Positions 1 through 6,374 of a stretch of DNA of 7,893 bases are shown here, one piece after another; positions within the stretch are counted from its first letter, which is position 1; every line of letters starts with the position of its first letter. A program made the position numbers and the translations under genes. Source of the stretch: Marinosulfonomonas sp. GTDB taxonomy: Bacteria > Pseudomonadota > Alphaproteobacteria > Rhodobacterales > Rhodobacteraceae. Where the stretch lies: the NCBI GenBank assembly GCA_019090845.1, contig JAHRVD010000236.1, forward strand, positions 1 to 7,893, given 5' to 3'. Below the pieces are notes generated by a model that was given only the letters and a program-made list of their open reading frames with translations, did not search any database and had not been told where the DNA came from.

Positions 1-635
1 CCCGGTGTTAAATGCCCAAATATTTTCTCGGCCGCGCGAACAATGGTTGCGTGGTCGACCCCACCGGCCGCCGACAGGATCATCCGTTCTGGGCCATAAT
101 GCTGGCCCACAAAGCCCGAAAGGTCATCGCGTCTAAAACCAGACACCCGTTCAGCCGGCCCAAGTATCGTGCGCCCAAGCGCTTGTGCGGGAAACGCGGC
201 TTCTTGCAGCCAGTCAAAAATCACATCATCCGGGGTGTCCAGTGCCTGACCAATTTCCTGCAGGATCACCCCGCGCTCGACCTCGATTTCGCCCGGATCA
301 AAGGCACCATTCAGGACGATATCGCCAATCACGTCCATCGCCAGTGGCACATCTGCGGCCAGCACGCGGGCATAATATGCTGTCAGTTCTTTGCTGGTGT
401 AGGCATTGATATATCCGCCCACGTCCTCGATCGCCTCGGCAATTTGCAACGCAGTTCGCCGCTTGGTTCCCTTGAACGCCATATGTTCAAGAAAATGCGC
501 GATACCGTTTTGTTCCAGCCGCTCATGGCGCCCGCCCGCCGACACCCAGATACCAATCGAGGCCGACTGCAGGCCGGGCATATGTTCCGTTACGATCCGC
601 AAACCATTGGAAAGCGTGTGTATTTCAGTGCTCAA
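1..635 (-). CDS. M16 family zinc peptidase (mitochondrial processing peptidase beta-like), C-terminus cut off by window edge
   Basis: The first 211 residues of an M16 (pitrilysin/MPP-type) metallopeptidase are present; the frame is open to the window edge, so the rest of the usual roughly 420-residue protein lies outside. The N-terminus (NGLRIVTEHMPG at 10-21, then GIWVSAGGRHE) is typical of bacterial MPP-like proteins. The inverted zinc motif HFLEH is at 47-51 (His47 and His51 ligands, Glu50 catalytic). The distal ligand Glu127 lies in VILQE, with conserved Glu120-Arg121 seven residues before it, matching the spacing in mitochondrial MPP-beta, so this copy should be catalytically active. The start is a TTG at 635-633 that shares bases with the thrC stop (TTGA); no ATG fits the family N-terminus, since the next one falls inside the conserved EHMPG motif. 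Translation is therefore probably coupled to thrC. No signal peptide is seen, and the physiological substrate in bacteria is not evident from sequence. Confidence 0.93.
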   Translation of the reverse strand, partial: MSTEIHTLSNGLRIVTEHMPGLQSASIGIWVSAGGRHERLEQNGIAHFLEHMAFKGTKRRTALQIAEAIEDVGGYINAYTSKELTAYYARVLAADVPLAMDVIGDIVLNGAFDPGEIEVERGVILQEIGQALDTPDDVIFDWLQEAAFPAQALGRTILGPAERVSGFRRDDLSGFVGQHYGPERMILSAAGGVDHATIVRAAEKIFGHLTP

Positions 636-2017
636 GTTCTGATCCGATTCTTGATGAATTCTTCCAGCTCGCCAAGGTCGTTTGCGACACGGCTGACGCG
701 TTCGGGGCGATCGAACAGATCGGCCATTGCTTCGGGCAAACCCGGGCGGATCGACGTGGCCGCCTCGACCGCATCCGGGAATTTTGCCGGATGTGCTGTG
801 GCCAGTGTAACCATTGGTGTTGGCCCCAGATGGTCTTGTGCCACGGTAACACCGACGGCGGAATGTGGGCACAGGATTTCACCGGATTGGGCGTGGACCG
901 CGCGGATCGTGGCGCTGGTTTGCTCTTCAGAAACCCGGCCCGAAGTGAACTGTTCTCGCAGGAATTCCATCGCCCCCTGACTAATCGCGAAGCCACCTGA
1001 CTTCAGTTCGTCCATCAGTTGCCCGATGGCATTGCCATCCCGGTCATAGGCGTCAAACAGGACACGTTCAAAATTGGACGACACTTGAATATCCATCGAC
1101 GGGCTGATTGATGGCGTCACGCCGGATGTGCGATATTGCCCGCTCAACATCGTGCGATGCAAAATGTCGTTCTGGTTGGTGGCTATCACCAGTTTTTCAA
1201 TCGGCAGCCCCATGCGGCGGGCAATATACCCGGCAAAAATGTCACCGAAATTTCCGGTCGGAATTGTGAAACTGACCGGGCGATGCGGCGCTCCCAAGGA
1301 CACGGCAGCGGTGAAATAATACACCACCTGCGCCAGCACCCGCGCCCAATTGATCGAGTTTACACCCGCCAGCCGCACCTCGTCGCGAAAGGTGAAATCG
1401 TTAAACATGTCTTTCAGCTTGGCCTGACAATCATCGAAATCACCGTCCATTGCCATTGCGTGCACGTTGGATTCCACCGGTGTCGTCATCTGGCGGCGCT
1501 GCACTTCGCTGACGCGACCATGCGGGTACAAGATAAACACATCGACGTTGTCCAACCCGCGAAACGCCTCGATTGCCGCCGAGCCCGTATCCCCCGAAGT
1601 GGCCCCAACAATCGTGACCCGCTCGCCCCGGCGCGCCAATGCGGCCTGAAACAGCTGGCCGATAAGTTGCATGGCAAAGTCTTTAAACGCCAGCGTTGGC
1701 CCGTGGAACAATTCCAGCAGGAAATGGTTTGCCCCCAACTGCACCAGCGGCGCGCGGGCGTCGTGATTAAAGCCGCTGTAGGCGCGCGCGATAATGTCCT
1801 GAAATTCACTGTCGCCAAAACAGGTGCCCACGAAGGGGCGCATAACGCGATAGGCCACATCTTCATAACTTAGCCCGGCAAGTGCCGATATGTCGGCCGA
1901 AGCCATTTGCGGGATCGTCTCGGGAACATAAAGCCCGCCGTCGCGTGCAAGGCCGGTCAGCATCGCCTGTTCGAATGTCAGTGCCGGGGCCTGCCCGCGG
2001 GTGGATATATAACGCAT
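632..2017 (-). CDS. thrC: threonine synthase
   Basis: This encodes a 461-residue PLP-dependent threonine synthase, which converts O-phosphohomoserine to threonine and phosphate in the cytosol, the last step of threonine synthesis. It begins MRYISTRG, the standard N-terminus of the long bacterial/fungal ThrC class. The PLP Schiff-base lysine is Lys112 in HGPTLAFKDF (105-114). The Ser/Thr/Gly-rich cofactor loop GATSGDTGSAA is at 138-148 and the phosphate-cradling PTGNFGD at 253-259. Length and motifs are complete. I start it at ATG 2017-2015 because AGGA (2028-2025) sits 7 nt upstream. A longer in-frame reading from a GTG at 2107 would run 30 codons into surf1. The gene begins 14 nt after the surf1 stop and overlaps the peptidase start by 3 nt, consistent with one transcript. 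An amino-acid biosynthesis gene inside an oxidase cluster is a positional association; nothing in the protein suggests a respiratory role. Confidence 0.97.
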   Translation of the reverse strand: MRYISTRGQAPALTFEQAMLTGLARDGGLYVPETIPQMASADISALAGLSYEDVAYRVMRPFVGTCFGDSEFQDIIARAYSGFNHDARAPLVQLGANHFLLELFHGPTLAFKDFAMQLIGQLFQAALARRGERVTIVGATSGDTGSAAIEAFRGLDNVDVFILYPHGRVSEVQRRQMTTPVESNVHAMAMDGDFDDCQAKLKDMFNDFTFRDEVRLAGVNSINWARVLAQVVYYFTAAVSLGAPHRPVSFTIPTGNFGDIFAGYIARRMGLPIEKLVIATNQNDILHRTMLSGQYRTSGVTPSISPSMDIQVSSNFERVLFDAYDRDGNAIGQLMDELKSGGFAISQGAMEFLREQFTSGRVSEEQTSATIRAVHAQSGEILCPHSAVGVTVAQDHLGPTPMVTLATAHPAKFPDAVEAATSIRPGLPEAMADLFDRPERVSRVANDLGELEEFIKNRIRT

Positions 2018-2031
2018 GTTTTGGTCCTGTT

Positions 2032-2703
2032 TCAGGCGGTCCGGCGTTTGATACGCCACAGCAGAAAGCCTGTCATCCCCAACCAGACAATAGCCAGCAA
2101 AAACCACGTGATTGCATATTGAAGGTGGTCATTGGGGATTAAGCTGGTTTGCACGGGCAGTGGCTCTATTGAGTCGCCGGTATTGGACTTTGCGACCAGC
2201 AACACCGGTTCGGTTTGCAAAACATCCGCCATCGCATCCAGATCCCGGGCAAACCAGATATTCTTTGCCTCGTCGTTTTGGGGCGTCGAATTGGTGCGAT
2301 CATCGGGCCAGAGCAGATTGCCGGTAACGGTTATCACGGTTTTGCGCCGGGACGCATCCTTGTCGGCGGCGCGCACAAAACCACGGTCCAGCAGAATACG
2401 CCGTCCTGCAACCTCAAAGGGCACGATGATCCGATAGCCCGCGCCAATCTGCTTGCGGCTAACGAGAACATGCAGCTCGGGTTGCTCTATCTTACCAGCC
2501 AGCTGGAGCGGTAGATAAAGATGGCCTTCGGGATCAGGGAATTCTGCCAGTTGGCTCGCCGGCGTTGCGCCGATCCGCGCCTCGATCTTCGCCAGCACGT
2601 CCTGCTTCCAGCCCAACCGTTGCATTTGCCAAGACCCGAGCCAGATCAGTATGGCCGCGCCGAGAATTCCAAACAACAAAGGAACGATCATTTGCCGGGT
2701 CAT
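2032..2703 (-). CDS. surf1: SURF1 family cytochrome oxidase assembly protein
   Basis: This is a 223-residue SURF1/Shy1 protein, which in Paracoccus and mitochondria binds heme a and assists its insertion into oxidase subunit I. The architecture is diagnostic. There is an N-terminal membrane segment at about 5-24, followed by the family motif LGSWQMQRLGWK (22-33). A periplasmic domain carries the conserved stretch AGYRIIVPF (88-96) and RGFV (107-110). The C-terminal segment NDHLQYAITWF (191-201) leads into the second membrane helix (about 198-216), and its His193 is the conserved histidine implicated in heme binding. Length is typical. Start ATG 2703-2701 has GAGGA upstream (minus strand, about 2715-2711). 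It is preceded by the only large gap in the series (2704-2810), which carries a promoter-like sequence and hairpins, and it is followed by thrC after 14 nt. Confidence 0.95.
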   Translation of the reverse strand: MTRQMIVPLLFGILGAAILIWLGSWQMQRLGWKQDVLAKIEARIGATPASQLAEFPDPEGHLYLPLQLAGKIEQPELHVLVSRKQIGAGYRIIVPFEVAGRRILLDRGFVRAADKDASRRKTVITVTGNLLWPDDRTNSTPQNDEAKNIWFARDLDAMADVLQTEPVLLVAKSNTGDSIEPLPVQTSLIPNDHLQYAITWFLLAIVWLGMTGFLLWRIKRRTA

Positions 2704-2720
2704 TGCTGATCCTCAATGTG

Positions 2721-2748
2721 AAAAGGCGCGGACAATCCCGCGCCTTTT
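2721..2748. terminator. GC-rich inverted repeat between ctaE and surf1 (terminator or 5' leader hairpin)
   Basis: A perfect 11-bp inverted repeat: AAAAGGCGCGG at 2721-2731, a 6-nt loop (2732-2737), and CCGCGCCTTTT at 2738-2748. It is symmetric, so on either strand it gives a GC stem ending in four T/U. On the minus strand it lies after ctaE and about 18 nt before the surf1 start. It could act as a weak intrinsic terminator limiting read-through from the ctaCBGE genes, as an mRNA processing/stability element, or as a stem at the 5' end of a surf1 transcript. The short T-run argues for partial rather than complete termination. The structure is seen directly; the role is inferred. Confidence 0.6.
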
Positions 2749-2755
2749 ACAGTGT

Positions 2756-2784
2756 TTAATATGTGTCTTGGCCGAGGGGTTCAA
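2756..2784 (-). promoter_or_regulatory. candidate sigma70-type internal promoter for surf1-thrC-peptidase
   Basis: On the minus strand, TTGAAC (2784-2779) and TATTAA (2761-2756) are separated by exactly 17 nt. Each hexamer matches the housekeeping consensus at four of six positions. The predicted start would be near 2749, giving a leader of roughly 46 nt that begins with the hairpin at 2721-2748. Alphaproteobacterial promoters are degenerate and such matches occur by chance, so this is a candidate only. Confidence 0.35.
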
Positions 2785-2787
2785 ACC

Positions 2788-2808
2788 CGATTTTTCGCCG
2801 AAAAATCG
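2788..2808. repeat. AT-rich perfect inverted repeat just after the ctaE stop codon
   Basis: A 9-bp perfect stem CGATTTTTC (2788-2796) and GAAAAATCG (2800-2808) enclosing a 3-nt loop. It begins 2 nt after the ctaE stop (2811) in the direction of transcription. It lacks a GC-rich core plus U-tract, so it is not a classical terminator. A 3' mRNA-stabilising or processing stem-loop for the oxidase transcript is plausible. Confidence 0.5.
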
Positions 2809-2810
2809 CG

Positions 2811-3611
2811 TCAGCCGCCCCAGACGTAGACAGCCGCAAACAGGAACAGCCAGACAACGTCGACAAAGTGCCAATACCAGGCGGCGGCCTCGAAGCCGAT
2901 ATGCTGTTCCTGAGTGAAATGCCCTTTGAGCGCCCGGATCAGGCAGATGGCTAGAAAGATTGTGCCGACAAGAACATGAAAACCGTGAAATCCTGTCGCC
3001 ATGAAAAAGTTTGCGCCATAAATATTGCCGGAAAACCCAAAGGCTGCGTGGCTGTATTCATAGGCTTGGAAAAATGTGAAAAATGCGCCCAGAATGATCG
3101 CAAGTATCAGCCCGTTCACAAGGTCTTTGCGGTTATTTTCATGTGCCAGTGCATGGTGCGCCCAAGTAGCGGCAGCACCGGAACACAGCAGGATCAATGT
3201 GTTGATCAGCGGCAAGTGCCATGGATCAAAGGTTTCGATACCCACCGGCGGCCACACACCGTCTATCATCGGCGACCCTTCGGTCATTGGATACATGGCG
3301 TGTTTAAAGAAGCTCCAGAACCACGCAACAAAGAACATGACTTCTGACATGATAAACAGGATGACACCGTAGCGCAGGCCGATCGCCACAACTGGTGTGT
3401 GATCACCTATTATCGCCTCGTCTACGACCTCTGCCCACCATGCATACATAACATACAAGACGCCAGCAAAGCCGATAAGGAACAGGAATGGGGTGATGTC
3501 GTGGAACCACAAGACGGCCCCGCTGAACATCGTTATGCCTGACAATGCACCAAGCAGTGGCCAGATCGAGGGCTTTAGGATGTGATAGTCGTGGTCTTTT
3601 TCGTGCGCCAT
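2811..3611 (-). CDS. ctaE: cytochrome c oxidase subunit III (aa3-type)
   Basis: This is a 266-residue subunit III of the aa3 oxidase, an integral membrane subunit that stabilises turnover and proton uptake in subunit I. Seven hydrophobic segments are visible, the normal topology. The N-terminus [12 protein letters not shown] (7-18) is the family signature. Glu90 in [10 protein letters not shown] (85-94) is the conserved membrane glutamate of helix [11 protein letters not shown] (153-160), FHGFHVLVG (208-216) and [10 protein letters not shown] (245-254) are further hallmark stretches. The protein ends VYVWGG and the length is typical. ATG 3611-3609 has GAGG 6 nt upstream and lies 19 nt after the ctaG stop, so it is probably cotranscribed. 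Genes for subunits II and III in one cluster without subunit I is the common alphaproteobacterial arrangement. Confidence 0.98.
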   Translation of the reverse strand: MAHEKDHDYHILKPSIWPLLGALSGITMFSGAVLWFHDITPFLFLIGFAGVLYVMYAWWAEVVDEAIIGDHTPVVAIGLRYGVILFIMSEVMFFVAWFWSFFKHAMYPMTEGSPMIDGVWPPVGIETFDPWHLPLINTLILLCSGAAATWAHHALAHENNRKDLVNGLILAIILGAFFTFFQAYEYSHAAFGFSGNIYGANFFMATGFHGFHVLVGTIFLAICLIRALKGHFTQEQHIGFEAAAWYWHFVDVVWLFLFAAVYVWGG

Positions 3612-3630
3612 ATGATGCCTCGTTCCGGGC

Positions 3631-4206
3631 TTAGTTGGACCCGCCAGCGGAGGTAGCCGTCAGATTGGCATACTCCGCAGGCAGATCGGTTTCGTGAAAT
3701 GTGTAGGATAGCGTGATGTGTTTGACAAATTTTGCGTCCCGGTCGCGGGTCATTTCCGGGTCAACATAGAATGTCACCGGCATCATCACACGCTCGCCGG
3801 GTTGCAGAACCTGCTGCTCAAAGCAAAAACAGTCGATTTTTGTAAAAAATCCGCCCGCCTGATAGGGGGCGACATTGTAACTGGCGCTGCCAGCCACGAC
3901 ACGGTCGGTCGGGTTATAGGCTTCATAGAATGCCAACCCGGTTTCGCCGATACGAATTTCTATCTCGCGCTGCAAAGGTTTGAAGGTCCATGGCATGTGG
4001 CGTTCAAGCGAGGCATCAAAACGGATTTTGATGGTCTGCTCAAGGATTTCGTCAGAGCCAGCCTCGGCAATGCTTGTTGTGCCGCCAAATCCGGTGACCG
4101 AGCAAAACCAGTTGTAAAACGGAACCGAGGCCCATGCCAGCGCGCCCATAGTCACCACAACGCCAATCGTCTGCGCCAGAGTTTTGTTTTTTCCCGACAT
4201 GCTCAT
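3631..4206 (-). CDS. ctaG: cytochrome c oxidase assembly protein CtaG (Cox11 copper chaperone)
   Basis: This is a 191-residue Cox11-type protein that delivers copper to the CuB centre of subunit I. A short cytoplasmic N-terminus is followed by one membrane anchor (about 12-30) and a periplasmic beta-sandwich domain. The copper motif DCFCFEQQ is at 125-132, with Cys126 and Cys128 as ligands, and the third conserved cysteine (Cys35) lies just after the anchor in [13 protein letters not shown]. Other family blocks are [10 protein letters not shown] (92-101) and FYVDPEM (146-152). Length is normal. The start is the ATG at 4206-4204, part of the ATGA overlap with the preceding small ORF; AGGAAG lies 7 nt upstream, inside that ORF. 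A second in-frame ATG two codons later is less well placed. This is Cox11, not the unrelated Bacillus CtaG (caa3 type). Confidence 0.97.
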   Translation of the reverse strand: MSMSGKNKTLAQTIGVVVTMGALAWASVPFYNWFCSVTGFGGTTSIAEAGSDEILEQTIKIRFDASLERHMPWTFKPLQREIEIRIGETGLAFYEAYNPTDRVVAGSASYNVAPYQAGGFFTKIDCFCFEQQVLQPGERVMMPVTFYVDPEMTRDRDAKFVKHITLSYTFHETDLPAEYANLTATSAGGSN

Positions 4207-4364
4207 CGCACAACTTCCTGCGCGGTAATTTCCGGGTCGAGCCGTTTGACTTTCACTACAGTCAGGCCAAACACCAAAGCCACAAAACCGGCCAGCACCA
4301 GCCCCAGCCCCAGATTGCGGCCAAACCGGCGCCGGTGGATTTCATGTTCCTGGTTGATCGCCAT
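4203..4364 (-). CDS. small single-span membrane protein of the cox cluster (53 aa; candidate COA3-like assembly factor)
   Basis: This is a 53-codon gene easily missed by length filters. The protein begins [10 protein letters not shown], continues with a basic cluster (HRRRFGRN, residues 10-17), one hydrophobic helix rich in Gly, Leu and Val (about 18-37), then VKVKRLDPE (37-45) and a short polar tail. The positive charge before the helix predicts N-in, C-out topology. Both ends are translationally coupled: its ATG shares one base with the ctaB stop (TAATG, 4366-4362) and its TGA overlaps the ctaG start (ATGA, 4206-4203). That placement argues strongly that it is a real gene serving oxidase assembly alongside Cox11. 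Small membrane ORFs at this position recur in related cox clusters as I recall. From memory, the RRR/RN/GLG pattern entering the helix resembles mitochondrial COA3, but I could not align it. No enzymatic motif is present. Confidence 0.85.
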   Translation of the reverse strand: MAINQEHEIHRRRFGRNLGLGLVLAGFVALVFGLTVVKVKRLDPEITAQEVVR

Positions 4365-5296
4365 TACCAGCCCCCCAATCCGAAGCTGCGCAGCGATGCT
4401 TCAACCAGAAGAGCGCCAAAATGCAGGAACAGATAAACCAGCGAGAAACGGAAAAAGGTGCGCTCGGTTGCATAATCGTCAGCTATGGCCGCGTCTTCGT
4501 CCCGGCGCAAAATTGTGAATGCGCCTTTCAGGAACCAAAGGTTCATCGCCACTGCCGCCGCCAGATAGACCGGCCCCCCGACAGATGTCAGCCCCAACCC
4601 CAGTGAAACCGGAATAAGAAGGATCGTGTAAGCCAGAATATGTTTGCGCGTCTTAGCGCGCCCGTGGGTTACCGTCAGCATCGGCACACCGGCGCGGGAA
4701 TAATCTTCTTTCATGAACAGCGCCAGCGACCAGAAATGCGGCGGGGTCCAGACAAAGATCAGGCAAAACATCAGGATGCTTTCTACAGAAACGCCCCCGG
4801 TAACAGCCGCCCAGCCGATCATCGGTGGAAACGCCCCGGCTGCACCACCAATAACGATATTCTGAGGTGTCCAGCGCTTTAGCCACATGGTGTAGACCAC
4901 AACATAGAAGAAAATCGTGAAGGCCAGCAGACCGGCGGCAAACAGGTTGGTTGCAAGCGCCAGCATCACAACGGCTATGCCCGACAGGGCCATGCCGAAT
5001 GCAAATGCCTCGCCCTCGGTTACCCTGCCCGCAGGTATTGGACGGTTTTGGGTGCGAGTCATTAGCCGGTCGATATCGGCGTCATACCACATATTCAGCG
5101 CCCCAGAGGCACCGCCCCCAAGAGCTATGAAAAGCACAGCCGTAAACCCAACCAGCGGATGCACGCCACCGGGCGCGACCAACAGGCCAACAAGGGCCGT
5201 AAAAACCACAAGCGACATCACACGCGGCTTGAGCAAGGCGACATAGTCGCCAAAGCTCGCCTCGGGTCCGTGGTCAATGACGCTGGTGTCAGTCAT
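4364..5296 (-). CDS. ctaB: protoheme IX farnesyltransferase (heme O synthase)
   Basis: This is a 310-residue UbiA-family prenyltransferase (Cox10/CyoE) that attaches a farnesyl group to protoheme to give heme O, which CtaA then oxidises to heme A. About nine membrane helices are visible. The first aspartate-rich motif [15 protein letters not shown] occupies 68-82 (Asn68, Asp72, Asp76), followed by NRPIPAG (84-90). [13 protein letters not shown] (139-151) and FPPMIGWAA (156-164) are family-specific. The second active-site loop contains [10 protein letters not shown] and KEDY (183-199). Length is typical. ATG 5296-5294 has a GGA about 8 nt upstream. The gene lies 47 nt after ctaC, and its TAA overlaps the start of the next small gene by one base. 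Confidence 0.98.
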   Translation of the reverse strand: MTDTSVIDHGPEASFGDYVALLKPRVMSLVVFTALVGLLVAPGGVHPLVGFTAVLFIALGGGASGALNMWYDADIDRLMTRTQNRPIPAGRVTEGEAFAFGMALSGIAVVMLALATNLFAAGLLAFTIFFYVVVYTMWLKRWTPQNIVIGGAAGAFPPMIGWAAVTGGVSVESILMFCLIFVWTPPHFWSLALFMKEDYSRAGVPMLTVTHGRAKTRKHILAYTILLIPVSLGLGLTSVGGPVYLAAAVAMNLWFLKGAFTILRRDEDAAIADDYATERTFFRFSLVYLFLHFGALLVEASLRSFGLGGW

Positions 5297-5316
5297 ATTT
5301 CAATCCGTGCTGTCCC

Positions 5317-5337
5317 GGGGCGGCGGTTTGGCGCCCC
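5317..5337. repeat. intercistronic hairpin between ctaC and ctaB
   Basis: A 6-bp GC-only inverted repeat GGGGCG (5317-5322) and CGCCCC (5332-5337) with a 9-nt loop lies in the 47-nt gap between ctaC and ctaB. No U-run follows on the minus strand, so it is not an intrinsic terminator. It could protect or process the ctaC portion of the message. Short GC stems arise easily at this base composition. Confidence 0.35.
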
Positions 5338-5343
5338 ATTCGA

Positions 5344-6198
5344 TCAGTTATTGGCCGCAAGGGTAAGCGCGCTTGGCGTTCCGGCGAATTCCTCGATCGC
5401 GCCTTTTAGCCATTTGTCATAGGCTTCCTGACTGACCGCCTTGACGGTGATCGGCATATAGGTGTGATCTTTGCCGCATAGTTCCGAACATTGGCCGAAA
5501 TAGATGCCTTCTCGTTCTACATTGAACCAAAGTTCGGCGATCCGACCGGGTACACCGTCTTGCTTCACGCCAAAAGAAGGCATTGCCCAGCTGTGTATCA
5601 CATCCGCGCCAGTTACCTGCATAACAACCGTTTTACCAACCGGCACAACAACGGCGTTATCAGTCGCCAGCAGATATTCTGCCTGCGTATACCCGTAGTC
5701 TTCCAGCTCATCGCGCTGCAACATCAGGCTGTCGAAACCAAACTCGTTATCGACATATTCATAGCCCCAATACCATTGGTAACCGGTGACCTTAATGGTG
5801 ACATCCGCCTCGGGAATTTCCTGTTGATTGAACAGAACCGGCAGGGAAAAAGCACCGATAAAAACCAATGTCAGGATTGGCACCAAAGTCCAAATAATTT
5901 CTATCGGAGTGTTATGGGTGAACCTTGCAGGGGTTGGATTGGCCCGCTGGTTAAAACGCAACATGATAAAAATCAGCAACCCGGTCACGAAAACCACAAT
6001 CACAGTGATGATGATCAGCACCAGTTGGTCCAGCCACTGTTGCTCGCGGGCAACCTCGGTAACTGCCGGCTGAAACCCCATCAACTTGTCGATGGGCTTA
6101 CCAACGATTTCCAGCCCCTCCTGTGCCATCGCAGCACTCGCCGCGATCATTGCCCAAAATGCGGCCAGAAGGCCCGAAAGAATGGTGGTAAAGCGCAT
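5344..6198 (-). CDS. ctaC: cytochrome c oxidase subunit II (aa3-type, CuA)
   Basis: This is a 284-residue subunit II, which accepts electrons from cytochrome c at its binuclear CuA centre. A signal peptide (1-25, ending AMA) is followed by Gln26-Glu-Gly, the pattern of processed Rhodobacter/Paracoccus CoxII. Two membrane helices lie at about 57-80 and 101-122; Glu100, just before the second, fits the conserved glutamate at the K-channel entrance. The electron-entry aromatic patch is YQWYWGYEY (140-148). All CuA ligands are present: His202 in the IHSW stretch, then Cys237, Glu239, Cys241, His245 and Met248 in [12 protein letters not shown]. The start is ATG 6198-6196. An in-frame GTG two codons upstream (6204) abuts the Shine-Dalgarno AGGAAG and cannot be served by it. 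The first gene of the cluster, it is divergent from tldD. Confidence 0.97.
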   Translation of the reverse strand: MRFTTILSGLLAAFWAMIAASAAMAQEGLEIVGKPIDKLMGFQPAVTEVAREQQWLDQLVLIIITVIVVFVTGLLIFIMLRFNQRANPTPARFTHNTPIEIIWTLVPILTLVFIGAFSLPVLFNQQEIPEADVTIKVTGYQWYWGYEYVDNEFGFDSLMLQRDELEDYGYTQAEYLLATDNAVVVPVGKTVVMQVTGADVIHSWAMPSFGVKQDGVPGRIAELWFNVEREGIYFGQCSELCGKDHTYMPITVKAVSQEAYDKWLKGAIEEFAGTPSALTLAANN

Positions 6199-6203
6199 TT
6201 TCA

Positions 6204-6209
6204 CTTCCT
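6204..6209 (-). promoter_or_regulatory. ribosome binding site fixing the ctaC start
   Basis: AGGAAG on the minus strand ends 5 nt before ATG 6198-6196. The alternative GTG at 6204-6202 begins on the last base of this element, so the site selects the ATG. Confidence 0.75.
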
Positions 6210-6246
6210 GTTCGGCTTACGGCCTTGGCTGCCGCGAATTAGGGCG

Positions 6247-6265
6247 TTCCATTTTCTTCATGGAA
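6247..6265. repeat. 6-bp dyad (TTCCAT-N7-ATGGAA) upstream of ctaC
   Basis: A perfect inverted repeat with 7-nt spacing and a 13-bp centre-to-centre distance lies about 50 nt upstream of the ctaC start. It could be a repressor operator or a small leader hairpin. No known regulator box is recognised in it. Confidence 0.35.
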
Positions 6266-6325
6266 TCCCGTTGTGTCTTTGGCGTGTGAAACCATATTAG
6301 AAGCGTGTAAACAAGCAAATCCCTT

Positions 6326-6344
6326 GCGGCAAACGGCCGCTTTT
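6326..6344 (+). repeat. terminator-like stem with T4 in the tldD leader
   Basis: GCGGC (6326-6330), a 5-nt loop and GCCGC (6336-6340) are followed directly by TTTT (6341-6344), about 30 nt before the tldD start. An alternative pairing of GGCAAA (6328-6333) with TTTGCC (6351-6356) would exclude it. The stem is only 5 bp, so any attenuation role is speculative. Confidence 0.25.
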
Positions 6345-6359
6345 GGTGATTTTGCCTTC

Positions 6360-6364
6360 AGGAG
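6360..6364 (+). promoter_or_regulatory. ribosome binding site for tldD
   Basis: AGGAG lies 10 nt before ATG 6375. It supports that start over an in-frame GTG at 6273, which would add 34 residues unlike the family and would lie inside the promoter region. Confidence 0.65.
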
Positions 6365-6374
6365 CCGAGATTTT

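Larger units (their letters stand above)
6205..6374. promoter_or_regulatory. divergent ctaC-tldD control region
   Basis: This non-coding stretch separates two divergent genes and must hold both promoters. For ctaC (minus), TTGCTT (6318-6313) and TATGGT (6296-6291) are 16 nt apart. For tldD (plus), TTGTGT (6271-6276) is followed by CATATT (6293-6298) at 16 nt or TATTAG (6295-6300) at 18 nt. In either case the two -10 elements occupy the same bases, so polymerase binding could be mutually exclusive. A perfect dyad TTCCAT-N7-ATGGAA (6247-6265) lies in the predicted ctaC leader. A GC hairpin followed by TTTT (6326-6344) lies in the predicted tldD leader. No FNR-type TTGAT-N4-ATCAA box was seen. 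The hexamers are weak matches. Confidence 0.4.

Noticed and set aside
12..980. 322-codon plus-strand open frame
   Set aside because: It runs antisense across the M16 peptidase and the 3' end of thrC, both of which have intact family motifs. Its translation has low-complexity Arg/Ser/Pro composition and no recognisable domain, as expected of a shadow frame.
1136..1873. 245-codon plus-strand open frame (similar ones at 3718-4518 and 5491-6300)
   Set aside because: These lie antisense to thrC, to ctaG with the small ORF, and to ctaC respectively. Each is explained by codon bias of the real gene on the other strand.
2018..2107. 30-codon N-terminal extension of thrC from a GTG at 2107
   Set aside because: It overlaps the surf1 coding region and adds sequence foreign to ThrC. 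ATG 2017 has a well-spaced ribosome binding site and gives the family N-terminus MRYISTRG.
2778..2800. GGTTCAAACCC resembling a tRNA T-arm, i.e. a possible tRNA fragment or attachment site
   Set aside because: The five-pair T-stem is incomplete, no matching acceptor, D or anticodon arms are found upstream, and no CCA end is placed correctly. The similarity comes from the promoter-like TTGAAC and the neighbouring hairpin.
6273..6374. 34-codon N-terminal extension of tldD from a GTG at 6273
   Set aside because: It lies across the predicted promoter and leader. AGGAG at 6360-6364 supports ATG 6375, which gives normal family length.
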